Assembly (NCBI RefSeq): GCF_937858865.1
Contig: NZ_CALLYO010000616.1
Span: 1-19,822 of the forward strand
Direction: 5' to 3'
Origin: an uncultured Amaricoccus sp.
GTDB taxonomy: Bacteria > Pseudomonadota > Alphaproteobacteria > Rhodobacterales > Rhodobacteraceae
DNA: 19,822 nucleotides
The translations under genes and the position numbers were made by a program. The notes beneath the pieces were generated by a model. The model was not told the DNA's origin. It did no database searches and saw only the letters and a program-made list of their open reading frames with translations. Positions 1 through 8,536 of this stretch are shown here, one piece after another. Each line of letters begins with the position of its first letter. Position 1 is the stretch's first letter.

Positions 1-14
1 CCCGCCCCGCCCCA

Positions 15-35
15 GGCGGGCGCTTCTCGCCCGCC
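15..35. other. GC-rich 8-bp hairpin
   Basis: The arms at 15-22 (GGCGGGCG) and 28-35 (CGCCCGCC) are perfect complements around a 5-base loop. A smaller GGGC/GCCC stem (41-44 and 48-51) lies just to the right and is followed by four T (52-55) on the plus strand. This could be the end of a plus-strand gene lying left of the window, but neither stem has a convincing T-run at the right place. Confidence 0.25.
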
Positions 36-67
36 GGGTCGGGCGCTGCCCTTTTCTACCTGGAGTA

Positions 68-91
68 GCGCGCCGTACAGGTATGGCGCGC
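68..91 (-). terminator. Hairpin after the TPS/caspase operon
   Basis: Positions 68-77 and 82-91 pair over 10 bp (seven perfect GC-rich pairs, one G-T wobble, two A-T pairs) around the four-base loop CAGG. The structure begins one base after the stop codon of the caspase-like gene. It has no U-run immediately after the stem on the minus strand, so it is either a factor-assisted terminator or a 3'-end stabilising structure. Confidence 0.45.
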
Positions 92-92
92 G

Positions 93-2096
93 TCAGCTGC
101 CGGTGGCGAGGAAGCCGCCCTGGCGCCAGGCGGTGAGGGCGGCGCGCAGGCGCGGGCCGACGAGGCCGTCGATGGCGCCGTCGTAGAAGCCCGCGGTCTT
201 CAGCCGGGTCTGGGTGGCGCGCACGGTGTCGGCGCTGACCTGGACCCTGTCGCCGGCGATCCGGCTGTAGGCCTGGCCGTTGTCGGAGGCGACCCCGCGC
301 AGCAGCAGCTCCGCCGCTGTCTCCGGGTCGCGCGGCCGGCCCTCGCCCTGGTCGAGGAGGAGCGCGGCGGCCTGGTAGCCGAGCGGCTCGCCGAGGCGGG
401 TGGCGGCGAGGAAATGGTCGTAGGCCTCGGTCGCGGTGCCGGCGATGCCGTTGAGTGCGAGGACGCCGAGGTTGTAGGTGGCGATCGCCGAGCCGTCCTC
501 CGAGGCGCGGGCGAGGAGGCGCGCGGCGCGGGGGACGTCCTGCGGCACGCCCTCGCCCTTGACCAGCATCACCGCGAGGTTGATGGCGCCGTCGGCGAAG
601 CCGCCCGCGGCCGCCTTCTCGTAGAGGGCGGCGGCGGCGGGCAAGTCGCGCGGCACGCCGTCGCCGGTCTCGGTGATGAGGCCGAGGCTGGTCATGGCGC
701 GCAGGTCGCCGCGGTCGGCGGCGTCGCGGTAGAGCCGGATCGCCCCGGCCTCGTCGCCGGCTGCCGCAGTGGCGCGGGCGAGGAGCGCGGTATAGTGCGG
801 CATCTCCGGGTGTGCGGCCGCGGCCGTTCGGCAGGCGTCGATGGCGGTGGCGGCGTTCATGCGGAGCTGCGAGAGCGGCACGCCGGCGGTGTTGGCGGTG
901 GCGTCGCGCGGGTGCGTCGCCAGCCGCTCGCAGAGGAGCTCGGGCGCGGCGCCCGGGTCGTCGGGGCGCGGCAGGTCGGCGAGGAGCTTGCGCGCCTCGG
1001 CGACATGGGCGCCGTCGGGGTTGTGCTCGAGGTAGACCTCGACCAGCGGGCGCAGCCGGGTGCGGCGGATGACGTCCCAGAGCGAGTCGGCCAGCGCGTC
1101 GGACGGCGGCAGGTCGCGGGAGGCGACGACCGTTCCCGCCGGGGGGAGCGCCTCCTCGCTCTCGGCGAGGAAGGCCTTCACGTCGGCGACGTGCGGGCCC
1201 TCCGGGTAGCGGTCGAGGTAGATGCGCATCAGGTCGGGGTCGCGGGCGGTGGCGGCGACCTGCCAGAGCAGCGTCTCGGGCGCGGCGCCGTCGTCGCCGG
1301 GGGCGAACTCGAACTGGCGGGTGAGCGAGGAATTCTCCCAGGGCACCTGGTTGCCGCCGGTGGCGGCGAGGACGTCGCGGCGGACGGCGATCATCATCGA
1401 GGCGATGTCCTGCCCGGGCGTGTTGAGGTGGCCGAGCAGCGCCTGGGCGAAGAAGCTGTTCCGCCCCACGCCGTCGTAGGCGACGTTGTCGGGCTGGGTG
1501 GCGAAGGCGAAGAGGAAGCCCGCGGCGTCGCCGACGCGGGCGAGGCCGTCCCGCTTCGGGCCCTCGAGCGAGGGGGCGGTCGAGGAGAGCGGGTTGTTGC
1601 GGCAGGCGTCGAGGAAGACGAGGTGGATGCCAGGGGTGCCCTCGAGCTCCTCGGTGATCGCGTTGAGCTCGATCGTCCAGTTGCGGATGTCGTCGCGGCT
1701 GCGGAGGCTGGCGTCGACCGGGACGAGGTAGTTCCGCCCGTCGATCTGGAAGCCGTGCCCGGCGTAGTAGAGGAGGGAGACGTCGGCGGTCTGCGCCGCC
1801 TCGAGGAAGTCGCCGATGAGCGTGGTCATCCCGGCCAGCGTCAGGTTGGTGTCGGTCATCACCTCGAAGCCGAGCGAGCGCAGCGAGTCGGCGACGTCGG
1901 AGGCGTCGTTGACCGGGTTGCGCAGCGGCTCGAGGTTGGCGTAGCCGCCATTGCCGATCACCAGCGCGACACGGGTCTCGGCGCGCGCGGCCATCGCCGG
2001 CACCAGCAGCAGGCAGAGGGCGGCCGCGAGGAGGGCCGCCCTCAGGATCGCCGCCAGCCTAGAGTCCAACGGCCCGGGTAAGCTCATCCTCGACAT
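93..2096 (-). CDS. Exported caspase-like (peptidase C14) protein with Sel1 repeats
   Basis: This 667-residue protein has a hydrophobic signal peptide (about residues 15-38, probable cleavage after ARA) followed by a caspase-fold domain (about 41-265). The presumed catalytic His114 is in YYAGHG and Cys165 in FLDACRNNP, both typical of bacterial C14/metacaspase-like proteins. Two short repeats of the form YL-x-x-x-P-x-G-x-H-V-A lie at about 292-304 and 355-366. Sel1/TPR-like repeats span about 448-605, and a peptidoglycan-binding-like segment (about 622-660) closes the protein. The signal peptide puts it in the periplasm or envelope. It is last in a three-gene two-partner secretion operon and its start overlaps the end of the TpsA gene by 38 bases; ATG at 2087 is an alternative start with a 29-base overlap. 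The context allows a role in processing or quality control of TpsA. That role is inference; the caspase fold call is strong. Confidence 0.88.
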   Translation of the reverse strand: MSRMSLPGPLDSRLAAILRAALLAAALCLLLVPAMAARAETRVALVIGNGGYANLEPLRNPVNDASDVADSLRSLGFEVMTDTNLTLAGMTTLIGDFLEAAQTADVSLLYYAGHGFQIDGRNYLVPVDASLRSRDDIRNWTIELNAITEELEGTPGIHLVFLDACRNNPLSSTAPSLEGPKRDGLARVGDAAGFLFAFATQPDNVAYDGVGRNSFFAQALLGHLNTPGQDIASMMIAVRRDVLAATGGNQVPWENSSLTRQFEFAPGDDGAAPETLLWQVAATARDPDLMRIYLDRYPEGPHVADVKAFLAESEEALPPAGTVVASRDLPPSDALADSLWDVIRRTRLRPLVEVYLEHNPDGAHVAEARKLLADLPRPDDPGAAPELLCERLATHPRDATANTAGVPLSQLRMNAATAIDACRTAAAAHPEMPHYTALLARATAAAGDEAGAIRLYRDAADRGDLRAMTSLGLITETGDGVPRDLPAAAALYEKAAAGGFADGAINLAVMLVKGEGVPQDVPRAARLLARASEDGSAIATYNLGVLALNGIAGTATEAYDHFLAATRLGEPLGYQAAALLLDQGEGRPRDPETAAELLLRGVASDNGQAYSRIAGDRVQVSADTVRATQTRLKTAGFYDGAIDGLVGPRLRAALTAWRQGGFLATGS

Positions 2097-5000
2097 TCTG
2101 CAGTGCGGCGGTGATCGCGACGCCCTGCCGGGATTGCAGGCTCGCGAGTTGCGGGTCGTCCTCCGCCCGGATGAGCTGGATCGCCTGGCGGATCTCGACG
2201 ACGGCGGACTGCATCACCGCGCCGGCGCGCGCGACCGCCTCGCGCTCGATCGCGGCGCGCTCGGCATCCGTCGTCGCGAGCGCGAGCCGGCGGGCGGCGT
2301 CGGCGCGCACGCCCTCGATCCGGCTCGCCGACTCGCGGATGACGGCGGAGACCTGCCGCAGCGGCTCGGGGAGGTCGAGGATGCGGCCGTCGATCTGGCT
2401 CGCGTACTCGGCGAGGGCGTCGCGGACGCAGGCGAGGAAGATGTCGCTGCTGGGCGGGACCGGGTTGCAGGCGGAGACGCGGGCTTCGAGCCGGGTGGCG
2501 AGCGATTCGAGGAAGCTCAGCGTGTCGGCCGCGGTTTCCCGCGCCAGCGTGGTGCCGGTGCCGCGGTCGGGGCCGAGCATCGGGCCGCCCTCGGTGCCGG
2601 TGGCGAAGCTCTCGGTGCCGGCGACCTCGATCACGTCCGACGGGTTGCGCAGGGCGTAGTAGTCGACGAGCCTGAGGCCGGCGTTGAAGGTCGGCAGCTG
2701 GGATGGGTCGAGCAGCACGTACATCTCTCCGGGGACGTAGCTGATATCGTAGTTCGGCACGCCGCCGAAGGACAGGCCCGTGCCGGCCGCGTCGCTCACG
2801 AAGATGGGATAGGACGTAAACGAGGGGAGCGCGCCGGCGGGCGCGCCGTCGCTGCGGAAGAGGACCGAGGCGACCCGGTCGCCGTCGACGAGGCCCTGGG
2901 TGGTGAACTCGGTGCCGGCGAAGACGAAGGTCTGCCCGAACCGCTTGACCTGGTCGTCGGCCCGCACGACGAGCGGCGCGGGGGTGACGGCGAGCGTGCC
3001 GGGCTCGTAGGAAATGGCATAGTTGGCGAGGCCGACGCCGCGGGCGTTGCTGGCGGTGATCGCGAAGGGGCCCTCGCCGACGTTGGCGGCGCGGGCGGTG
3101 CCGGCGCTCGCGAGGTCGACGCCGGTAATGCTGTCGCCGCTGACGAGGCCCTGGGAGGTGAACTCGGTCCCCTGGAAGCCGAGCGTCCGGCCGTAGCGCT
3201 TGACCTGGTCGTCGGCGGTGATGACGAGAGGGGCCGGGGTCACCGTCAGCGTGCCGGGAGTGGAGACCACGCGGTAGGCGACGTTCCCGGCGCTGGTCAC
3301 GCTCGGCGCGCCGGCGATCTCGAAGCTGCCGACGCCACCGGCGCCGAAGCCGACGAGGGGCACGGCCGTCTCGGTCGTGGTCGGATCGAAGACGTAGGTG
3401 CCCGAGCCGCCGTTCTGGACGACCGGGGGCTGCAGGCCGGGCGTGCCGTAGACGCCGGTGGCGTCGCCAACGTCCGCCCAGATGACGGGCGAGACGCTGT
3501 AGAGCTCGGGGTAGTGGCCGGGGTCGGGCGGCGCCCAGGTATCGGTGAAGGACCAGGCGGTGGTGTCGGGGCGGGCCATGAAGCCTTCGGTGTCCTGGAA
3601 GTCTGCGGTCGTGAGCGGCGTTCCGCCGCCGGCACTGTCGGCCTGGCCGGTCGCGACGCTGTCCCAGAAGGAGTTGAAAACAGGGACGACCGGCGCCTCC
3701 ACGGGCGCGCCGCCGACAAGGCCGCCCAGCCCGACCGCAGCGGCGCCGCTGACCGCGCCGACGGCGTAGGACTGGTCGACGAGGCCGGCGTTCTGGCCGA
3801 CGAGACCGCCGGCAAGGCCGTCCGCCACGCCGGTGGCATCGACGCTTCCCCTGGCATAGGTGCGGAGGACGGTCCCTTCGCCCTCGTTCTCCCCGACGAG
3901 GCCGCCGAGCAGCCCCTCGCCGAGGCCAGCGGCCGAGACCGGGCCGGCGGCGTAGGAATCGCTGACGGTGCCGACATTCGCGCCGACGAGCCCGCCGACC
4001 GAGGCGGTCGAGGCTTCGAGGGTCACTCCGGTGACCGCGGCGGTCGAGAAGGACTGGGTCACGGTGGCGTTGTTCTGGCCGACCAGACCGCCCGCCGAGA
4101 AGTCGACCGTCTGGTCGGGGCTGATGCCGGTGACGGTCCCGCCCGCCATCCGCGCGCGGGAGATCACGCCGTCGTTCTCGGCGGCGAGGCCACCGACCAT
4201 GTCCCCGCCGGTGATCCTGGCGTTGGAGAGCATGACGTTGTCGACGACGCCGCCGAAGCCCACCCCCTCGAAGAGCCCGACGCTCGCGAAGGGCCGGTTG
4301 ATGAAGAGATTGGATATCGTGAAGCCGTTCCCCTGGAACGAGCCGTCGAAGGTCGGGCCGTCGAAGATCTCGCCGATCGGCTCGAAGCCCTCGCCTCCCT
4401 CGAAGTCGTCCCAGCCACTCGTTATGACTGCGTCGATGTTTCCGGCCAGCGCATAGCTGTCCGACAGGTCGGGAAGCGCGGGATCGGCGTCGCCGAAGGC
4501 CGAGCCGACGCCCTGCAGGCCGTAGACGTCGGCGACGAGGTAGGGCGCGGCGGGCGTGCCGTTGCCGCCGAGGACGCGCAGGAAGGCGTTGCCCTGCAGC
4601 TGGAAGTTTGCCGCCCTGAAGGCAGGGAGCGGGGACATGTTCTGGATCCAGTCGCCGCCCTCGAGGGTGAAGGTCCCGACGTCGATCGCGCCGAGGGCGC
4701 TGGTGGTGATCTGCGGGTTTTCCAGCACCTCGTTGGCGAAGCCGGCGGTCAGCGTCAGGCCGCCGTTCCGGGCGGTGATCGAGTTCGCGATCAGGATGTT
4801 CCCGAAGGCCTGCAGGCTGAGCGTGGTGCCCGCGTCCCAGGCGAGCGGCGCTTCGACGGTGATGTTGCCGTCGCCGGCGAACGCGAAGGACGAGGCGACG
4901 AGCACGTTCGACACCTCGAGCTGCTCGACGAGATCGGCGGCGTTCAGGATCGAGTCGGCCTGGGCGGGTTCGAAGGCGGCGTTCTCGACCGGGATCGCGG

Positions 5001-6375
5001 CGAGGGTAACGCCGCCGTCCTCGTCCGCGTCGACGAACTCGCCGGTCGTCGCGCCGTCGGAGATCACGATGTTGCCGGGGTCGAGGAGCAGTGTGCCGAG
5101 CGCGCCCCGCGGGGCGGAGAGGTCGGCGATGCCGGTGAAGCTCAGCCGCGCCTTGCCGGAGACCTCGGCCATGCCGCCGTCGCCGCCGAGCGGGCCGCCG
5201 CGGGCGGAGATGCGGCCGTCGAAGCGGGTGTGCCCGTCGGACCAGACCACGACGCTGCCGCCGTCGCCGGAGTCGAGAGCGTCGGCCGCGATGGTGGTGG
5301 CGCCGTCGACCGTTGTCGTCAGGGCGCGCGGGAGCGCGCCGCCGCCCTGCCAGTCGCCGCCGATGCGGACGCTGCCGCCGCCGGCCGGGCCGCTGGCGTC
5401 GAGGGTGGCGCCGGCGAGCTCGATGGCGGCGCCGGTGATGGTGATCGCGCCGCTCGGGCGGGGCGGGGGCGGGGTAATCGCGGCGAGCGCCGGCTGCGCG
5501 CGCGGGGCGCTGGCGTCGAGCCGGCCCGAGACGCGGACGGTGCCGCCGGCGCCGCCGCCGAGCACGATGGCGCCAGAGCGGCCGCCGACGCTGCGCGCCT
5601 CGACGACGCCCGAGAGGTTGATGACCTGGCGTGCCACCTGCCGGGCGGTCGCGGCCTTCAGCTCGACCCGGCCGCCGTCGGCGGAGAGGCGGCCGCTGTG
5701 GCGGATGAGCGGGCCGTCGTCGCCGGTGTCGCCCGAGGGGACGGCGATCTGCAGGAAGCCGTCGCCGGAGACGTCGAGCGTCGCCCGCTCGCCGGCGCCG
5801 AGGCCGATCCGGCCCATCTCGGCGCTGATCGTGCCGGCGTTGTCGACCCTGCCGCCGATCAGTGCGGCGTAGCCGCCCTTGCCGACGGTGATCGCGCCCT
5901 GGTTGACGACGGCGGCGGAGCGGCCCTTGCCGGCGAAGCTGCGGCGGCCGGCGATGAAGTCCTCGTCGCTGGTGGCGAGCGTCGAGGCGACGAAGGCGCC
6001 GGTCCTGACCGTGCCGGAGGCGGTGATCGCGATGCCGTTCGGGTTGACAAGGTAGACCTGGCCGTTGGCGTTGAGCTGGCCGGCGATGGTCGAGGGGGTG
6101 CTGCCGGTGACGCGGTTCAGCATCGCAGCCGAGGCGGAGGGCTGGCGGATGTCGACCCGCGCCCCCTCGCCGATCGAAAAGCCGCGCCAGTTGACGATGG
6201 CGGTGGAGGAGGACTGGCGGATCGCCATGGCGTTCGGCGCGGGGGCGGAGATGTCGACGCTGCCGTGCGCCACGCTGCCGCCGACCGGGAGCCGGTCGCC
6301 GGCATGGGCGGGGACGGCGCAGAGGGCGGTGCTGGCGAGAAGTGCGAACCTGAAGCAAGCCTCGGTACGGGTCAT
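2059..6375 (-). CDS. Two-partner secretion exoprotein (TpsA), filamentous-haemagglutinin type
   Basis: This 1438-residue protein has a signal peptide (about 1-25) and then a TPS domain (about 30-290, haemagglutination-activity family) with the hallmark NPNGI at 111-115. A short proline-rich stretch (302-307) precedes beta-helix-like sequence containing the usual LLLDPGNI motif (429-436). GLUG-type repeats (GGLVGQN and variants at 762, 794, 824, 856 and 884) fill about 720-890. Two MBG-like domains lie at about 1046-1222. The last 160 residues (about 1280-1438) are predicted helical and contain two cysteines (1303 and 1316). It is translocated across the outer membrane by the TpsB encoded 49 bases upstream. 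The ATG at 6375 has GGAAA about eight bases before it. The likely role is a surface or released adhesin; the ligand cannot be read from the sequence. At 1438 residues it is short beside classic FhaB. Confidence 0.9.
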   Translation of the reverse strand: MTRTEACFRFALLASTALCAVPAHAGDRLPVGGSVAHGSVDISAPAPNAMAIRQSSSTAIVNWRGFSIGEGARVDIRQPSASAAMLNRVTGSTPSTIAGQLNANGQVYLVNPNGIAITASGTVRTGAFVASTLATSDEDFIAGRRSFAGKGRSAAVVNQGAITVGKGGYAALIGGRVDNAGTISAEMGRIGLGAGERATLDVSGDGFLQIAVPSGDTGDDGPLIRHSGRLSADGGRVELKAATARQVARQVINLSGVVEARSVGGRSGAIVLGGGAGGTVRVSGRLDASAPRAQPALAAITPPPPRPSGAITITGAAIELAGATLDASGPAGGGSVRIGGDWQGGGALPRALTTTVDGATTIAADALDSGDGGSVVVWSDGHTRFDGRISARGGPLGGDGGMAEVSGKARLSFTGIADLSAPRGALGTLLLDPGNIVISDGATTGEFVDADEDGGVTLAAIPVENAAFEPAQADSILNAADLVEQLEVSNVLVASSFAFAGDGNITVEAPLAWDAGTTLSLQAFGNILIANSITARNGGLTLTAGFANEVLENPQITTSALGAIDVGTFTLEGGDWIQNMSPLPAFRAANFQLQGNAFLRVLGGNGTPAAPYLVADVYGLQGVGSAFGDADPALPDLSDSYALAGNIDAVITSGWDDFEGGEGFEPIGEIFDGPTFDGSFQGNGFTISNLFINRPFASVGLFEGVGFGGVVDNVMLSNARITGGDMVGGLAAENDGVISRARMAGGTVTGISPDQTVDFSAGGLVGQNNATVTQSFSTAAVTGVTLEASTASVGGLVGANVGTVSDSYAAGPVSAAGLGEGLLGGLVGENEGEGTVLRTYARGSVDATGVADGLAGGLVGQNAGLVDQSYAVGAVSGAAAVGLGGLVGGAPVEAPVVPVFNSFWDSVATGQADSAGGGTPLTTADFQDTEGFMARPDTTAWSFTDTWAPPDPGHYPELYSVSPVIWADVGDATGVYGTPGLQPPVVQNGGSGTYVFDPTTTETAVPLVGFGAGGVGSFEIAGAPSVTSAGNVAYRVVSTPGTLTVTPAPLVITADDQVKRYGRTLGFQGTEFTSQGLVSGDSITGVDLASAGTARAANVGEGPFAITASNARGVGLANYAISYEPGTLAVTPAPLVVRADDQVKRFGQTFVFAGTEFTTQGLVDGDRVASVLFRSDGAPAGALPSFTSYPIFVSDAAGTGLSFGGVPNYDISYVPGEMYVLLDPSQLPTFNAGLRLVDYYALRNPSDVIEVAGTESFATGTEGGPMLGPDRGTGTTLARETAADTLSFLESLATRLEARVSACNPVPPSSDIFLACVRDALAEYASQIDGRILDLPEPLRQVSAVIRESASRIEGVRADAARRLALATTDAERAAIEREAVARAGAVMQSAVVEIRQAIQLIRAEDDPQLASLQSRQGVAITAALQNVEDELTRAVGL
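2710..3240 (-). repeat. Two tandem MBG-like domain repeats in the TpsA gene
   Basis: Residues 1046-1130 and 1131-1222 of the exoprotein begin with nearly the same block: TPAPLV, then ADDQVKR, then YG or FG. The unit length is about 85-92 residues. The similarity is also visible in the DNA around 2935-2990 and 3190-3243. A third, degenerate start (about residues 964-980) may be a decayed copy. Such repeats are typical stalk modules of bacterial adhesins. Confidence 0.75.
3706..4218 (-). repeat. GLUG repeat block in the TpsA gene
   Basis: Five copies of the GGLVG core followed by QN, AN, EN, QN or GA occur at intervals of about 28-32 residues between residues 762 and 890. A divergent copy (GGLAAEN, 728-734) precedes them. 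Each copy sits in a unit of the type SY-A-x-G-x-V. GLUG motifs are known from surface and secreted proteins. Confidence 0.75.
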
Positions 6376-6424
6376 GATGGCGTTTCCGATACTGGCACAG
6401 CGGCGGCGCCCGGCCGGCGGCCGC

Positions 6425-8191
6425 TCAGAACTGGAACGAGCCGACGACGGTGAAGCGGTTCTCGTCCGGCCCGTCGTCGTCGCGGTAGGCGCGGCCGAAC
6501 TCGAAGGTCAGGGTGGCGTCGGAGAAGCCCGGGTCGCGGATCGCGCCCAGCGACAGCCCCACCCCGAGCGCGCCGACGCCGAGGTTCGCCTCCTCGAGGG
6601 CGGTCGGCTCCTCGAGGTGCAGGCTGCCCGTGGCGCCGAAGGCGTAGGGGGTGACGATGAGCGGCGTCGCCCCGACCTGCCGCGCCCAGGGCGACTGCAG
6701 GTCGCCGCGCACGATCCAGCCGCTGTCGCCGCCGAGCGTGCCGGCGTCGAAGGTCGAGAGCTCCTGGAAGGAGGCGATGCCGAACTGCTCGCTGGTGGTC
6801 ATCACCTGCCCGAAGGAGGTCTGGGCGCGGCCGTAGAGCGAATAGGCGAGATGCTCGCGGATCGCCTGGTCCCAGCGCGCCGCCACCTCGAGCTTCTGGA
6901 AGTCGGCGTCGGCGCCCTGCCGGGAGAGGGTCGGGAAGTCGACGTCCTCCTCGCCGCGCGCGCCAAGCCCGTCGATGCCGAAGGAGGCGGTGGCGCGGGC
7001 GAAGAGGACGGCGCCGGAGACGAACTCGCGCCGGTAGTCGCCGGTCAGGCGGAAGATGCGCAGGTCGTCCTCGGAGAAGGTCAGGTCGCTGTCGTCCGGG
7101 AGCATCAGGTGCTGCTCCTCGGACTGGGCGTCGAAGATGACGCCGGCATTGAGGTTCACCGCGCGCGAGCGGATGACCGGGTAGAAGGCACGCAGGGACA
7201 GCCGCTGGAACTCGGTTCGCGTCTGGATGCCGTCGGTCGGCTCGGGCGTCGTCCGGCTGTCGGTCGCCTCGAGGTTGAGGGTGAGCCCGTTCGCCCCGAT
7301 CGGGAAGACGGCGCCCGCCGCCAGCGTGCGGGTGCGCGGGTAGCCGGTGAAGAGACCGCCGAGGCCGCCCTCGCCGTCGCCGCCCGGATAGCCCGAGGCG
7401 CGGAGGTAGATGGTCTCGCCGAGCCTGAAGGGGCTGTTGATCTCGACCCCGGTGGCCAGCGTCCAGGTACCGAGCTCGTCCGCCAGCGTGTTGTCGACCC
7501 CGACCGAACCGGTGACCGGGTGGAAGTCGCCCTCGACCACCAGCACCGCGCCGCCCGACTCGTCCCCGGGCGAGAGGGCGGAGCGGAGCGAGACACCGTA
7601 GGTGTCGCCGGCGATCAGCAGCCGCCGTTCGATCTCGCCGAGCTTCAGGCTGCGCCGACCGACGAGCGGCTGCACGACCCGCTCGATGCGCCCGCGTACC
7701 GGTTCGGGGATCCCCGCGGTGTCGAGCTTCTCGATGAAGCCGTTCACCACGACGAGCCGCAGCCGCTCGCCGTTGCGGAGCGACTGCTCGGGGATGACCA
7801 CGCGGGCGAGGACGTAGCCGGCCTGCGCATAGGCTTCCTCGAGCGTCTGGGCGGCGACGAAGATCTCGGAGACCGGGACCGGCCGGCCGACGAGGCGCTG
7901 CTCGAGCGCGGCGGTGGCCGGGGCCATGTCCGGCAGCCCGCCGTCGACCGAGACGCCGGAGATGGTGATCGAGAGCCGGTCCGCCCCCGGCGGGGCCTCG
8001 AGCCCCGGCCGGCCGGAGAAGACGACGGTGCCGCCGAGGGTCGGCGGGGCGGGCTCGAAGGTGCGCGGCGTGATCTGGCTGGCCGTCTGGGCGGCGGCGG
8101 GTGTCGCGCCGGGCATCGCACCGGGCAGGGCGAGCAGCAGCGCCGCCGCGACCCGGGCGGCTCTCGGCGGGGTCCCCGGCACAGTGCTCAT
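6425..8191 (-). CDS. Two-partner secretion outer-membrane transporter (TpsB, FhaC/ShlB family)
   Basis: This 588-residue Omp85-superfamily protein exports the downstream TpsA. A signal peptide occupies about the first 35 residues. Two POTRA domains follow (about 74-150 and 152-222), then a barrel of about 365 residues ending in the aromatic-terminated signature GSFQF. The EQF motif (468-470) precedes loop 6, where the family's VRGF is replaced by LSTF (478-481), while the following GTLGGDSGW is normal. The open frame extends 30 codons upstream to a TTG at 8281, but the ATG at 8191 is immediately followed by a good signal peptide, so I chose it. It is first in the TpsB-TpsA-caspase operon and is transcribed divergently from vgrG. 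The family call is secure; full activity is less so because of the altered loop. Confidence 0.9.
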   Translation of the reverse strand: MSTVPGTPPRAARVAAALLLALPGAMPGATPAAAQTASQITPRTFEPAPPTLGGTVVFSGRPGLEAPPGADRLSITISGVSVDGGLPDMAPATAALEQRLVGRPVPVSEIFVAAQTLEEAYAQAGYVLARVVIPEQSLRNGERLRLVVVNGFIEKLDTAGIPEPVRGRIERVVQPLVGRRSLKLGEIERRLLIAGDTYGVSLRSALSPGDESGGAVLVVEGDFHPVTGSVGVDNTLADELGTWTLATGVEINSPFRLGETIYLRASGYPGGDGEGGLGGLFTGYPRTRTLAAGAVFPIGANGLTLNLEATDSRTTPEPTDGIQTRTEFQRLSLRAFYPVIRSRAVNLNAGVIFDAQSEEQHLMLPDDSDLTFSEDDLRIFRLTGDYRREFVSGAVLFARATASFGIDGLGARGEEDVDFPTLSRQGADADFQKLEVAARWDQAIREHLAYSLYGRAQTSFGQVMTTSEQFGIASFQELSTFDAGTLGGDSGWIVRGDLQSPWARQVGATPLIVTPYAFGATGSLHLEEPTALEEANLGVGALGVGLSLGAIRDPGFSDATLTFEFGRAYRDDDGPDENRFTVVGSFQF

Positions 8192-8420
8192 TCCGGTGCG
8201 GGATCGGAGCGGGCGGCAGATCGCATGCGGGCGGTCCTCGCTGAATGACTCGGATCTTCGAAGCTGCCGGTGGCAAGACAAATCAATGCGCCGAATCGTC
8301 GAAACATTTCTGCCTCGCCCTGCGCGGCCACCACGGAACCAACAATAATCAAAAGGTTAACACGGGTGCCGGAACGGCGCAACAAGATGCTTCCCGACCG
8401 GATCCGCACGGACGCTTCGC

Positions 8421-8440
8421 CCTGCTTTCGGGGAAGCAGG
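8421..8440. promoter_or_regulatory. Perfect 7-bp inverted repeat abutting the vgrG promoter
   Basis: CCTGCTT (8421-8427) and AAGCAGG (8434-8440) are perfect complements around six bases. The right arm touches the proposed -35 element of vgrG. This placement fits an operator for a dimeric regulator. It could also form an RNA hairpin for transcripts entering from the left, but it has no T-run. No regulator is identified. Confidence 0.35.
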
Positions 8441-8469
8441 TGACCGGGAGGTGCGAGTTGTGCTATAGT
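8440..8469 (+). promoter_or_regulatory. Candidate vgrG promoter with extended -10
   Basis: TGCTATAGT at 8461-8469 is an extended -10 (TGn plus TATAGT, five of six consensus bases). GTGACC at 8440-8445 is a weak -35 (four of six) with an 18-base spacer. It lies 77 bases before the vgrG start. Confidence 0.45.
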
Positions 8470-8536
8470 CACCCGATCCGGGCCGAGCTGCGCAATTGCT
8501 TACGGCGCGCCGGCCGTCCGGCCGCAGCTTTGTCGC

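Noticed and set aside
15..55. Rho-independent terminator for a plus-strand gene left of the window
   Set aside because: The strong stem lacks an adjacent T-run and the stem next to the T-run has only four pairs, so I list it only as a hairpin.
1951..6453. Open frame of 1500 codons on the plus strand opposite the TpsA gene
   Set aside because: Its product is a low-complexity Arg/Gly/Ala/Glu/Asp mixture without domains. The minus strand carries a clear TpsA. Such antisense frames are expected at this G+C.
8192..8281. Upstream extension of TpsB to the TTG at 8281
   Set aside because: It would place 30 polar residues before the signal peptide; the ATG at 8191 gives a normal exported N-terminus.
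8346..8361. Possible CtrA-type site (TTAAC with seven-base spacer) in the A+T-rich patch
   Set aside because: Only one half-site is good; the other matches two of four bases.
8188..8472. 94-codon minus-strand frame ending in an ATGA overlap with the TpsB start
   Set aside because: The overlap is suggestive, but the product has no recognisable domain, no clear ribosome site and covers the presumed vgrG promoter. It more likely is leader or promoter sequence.
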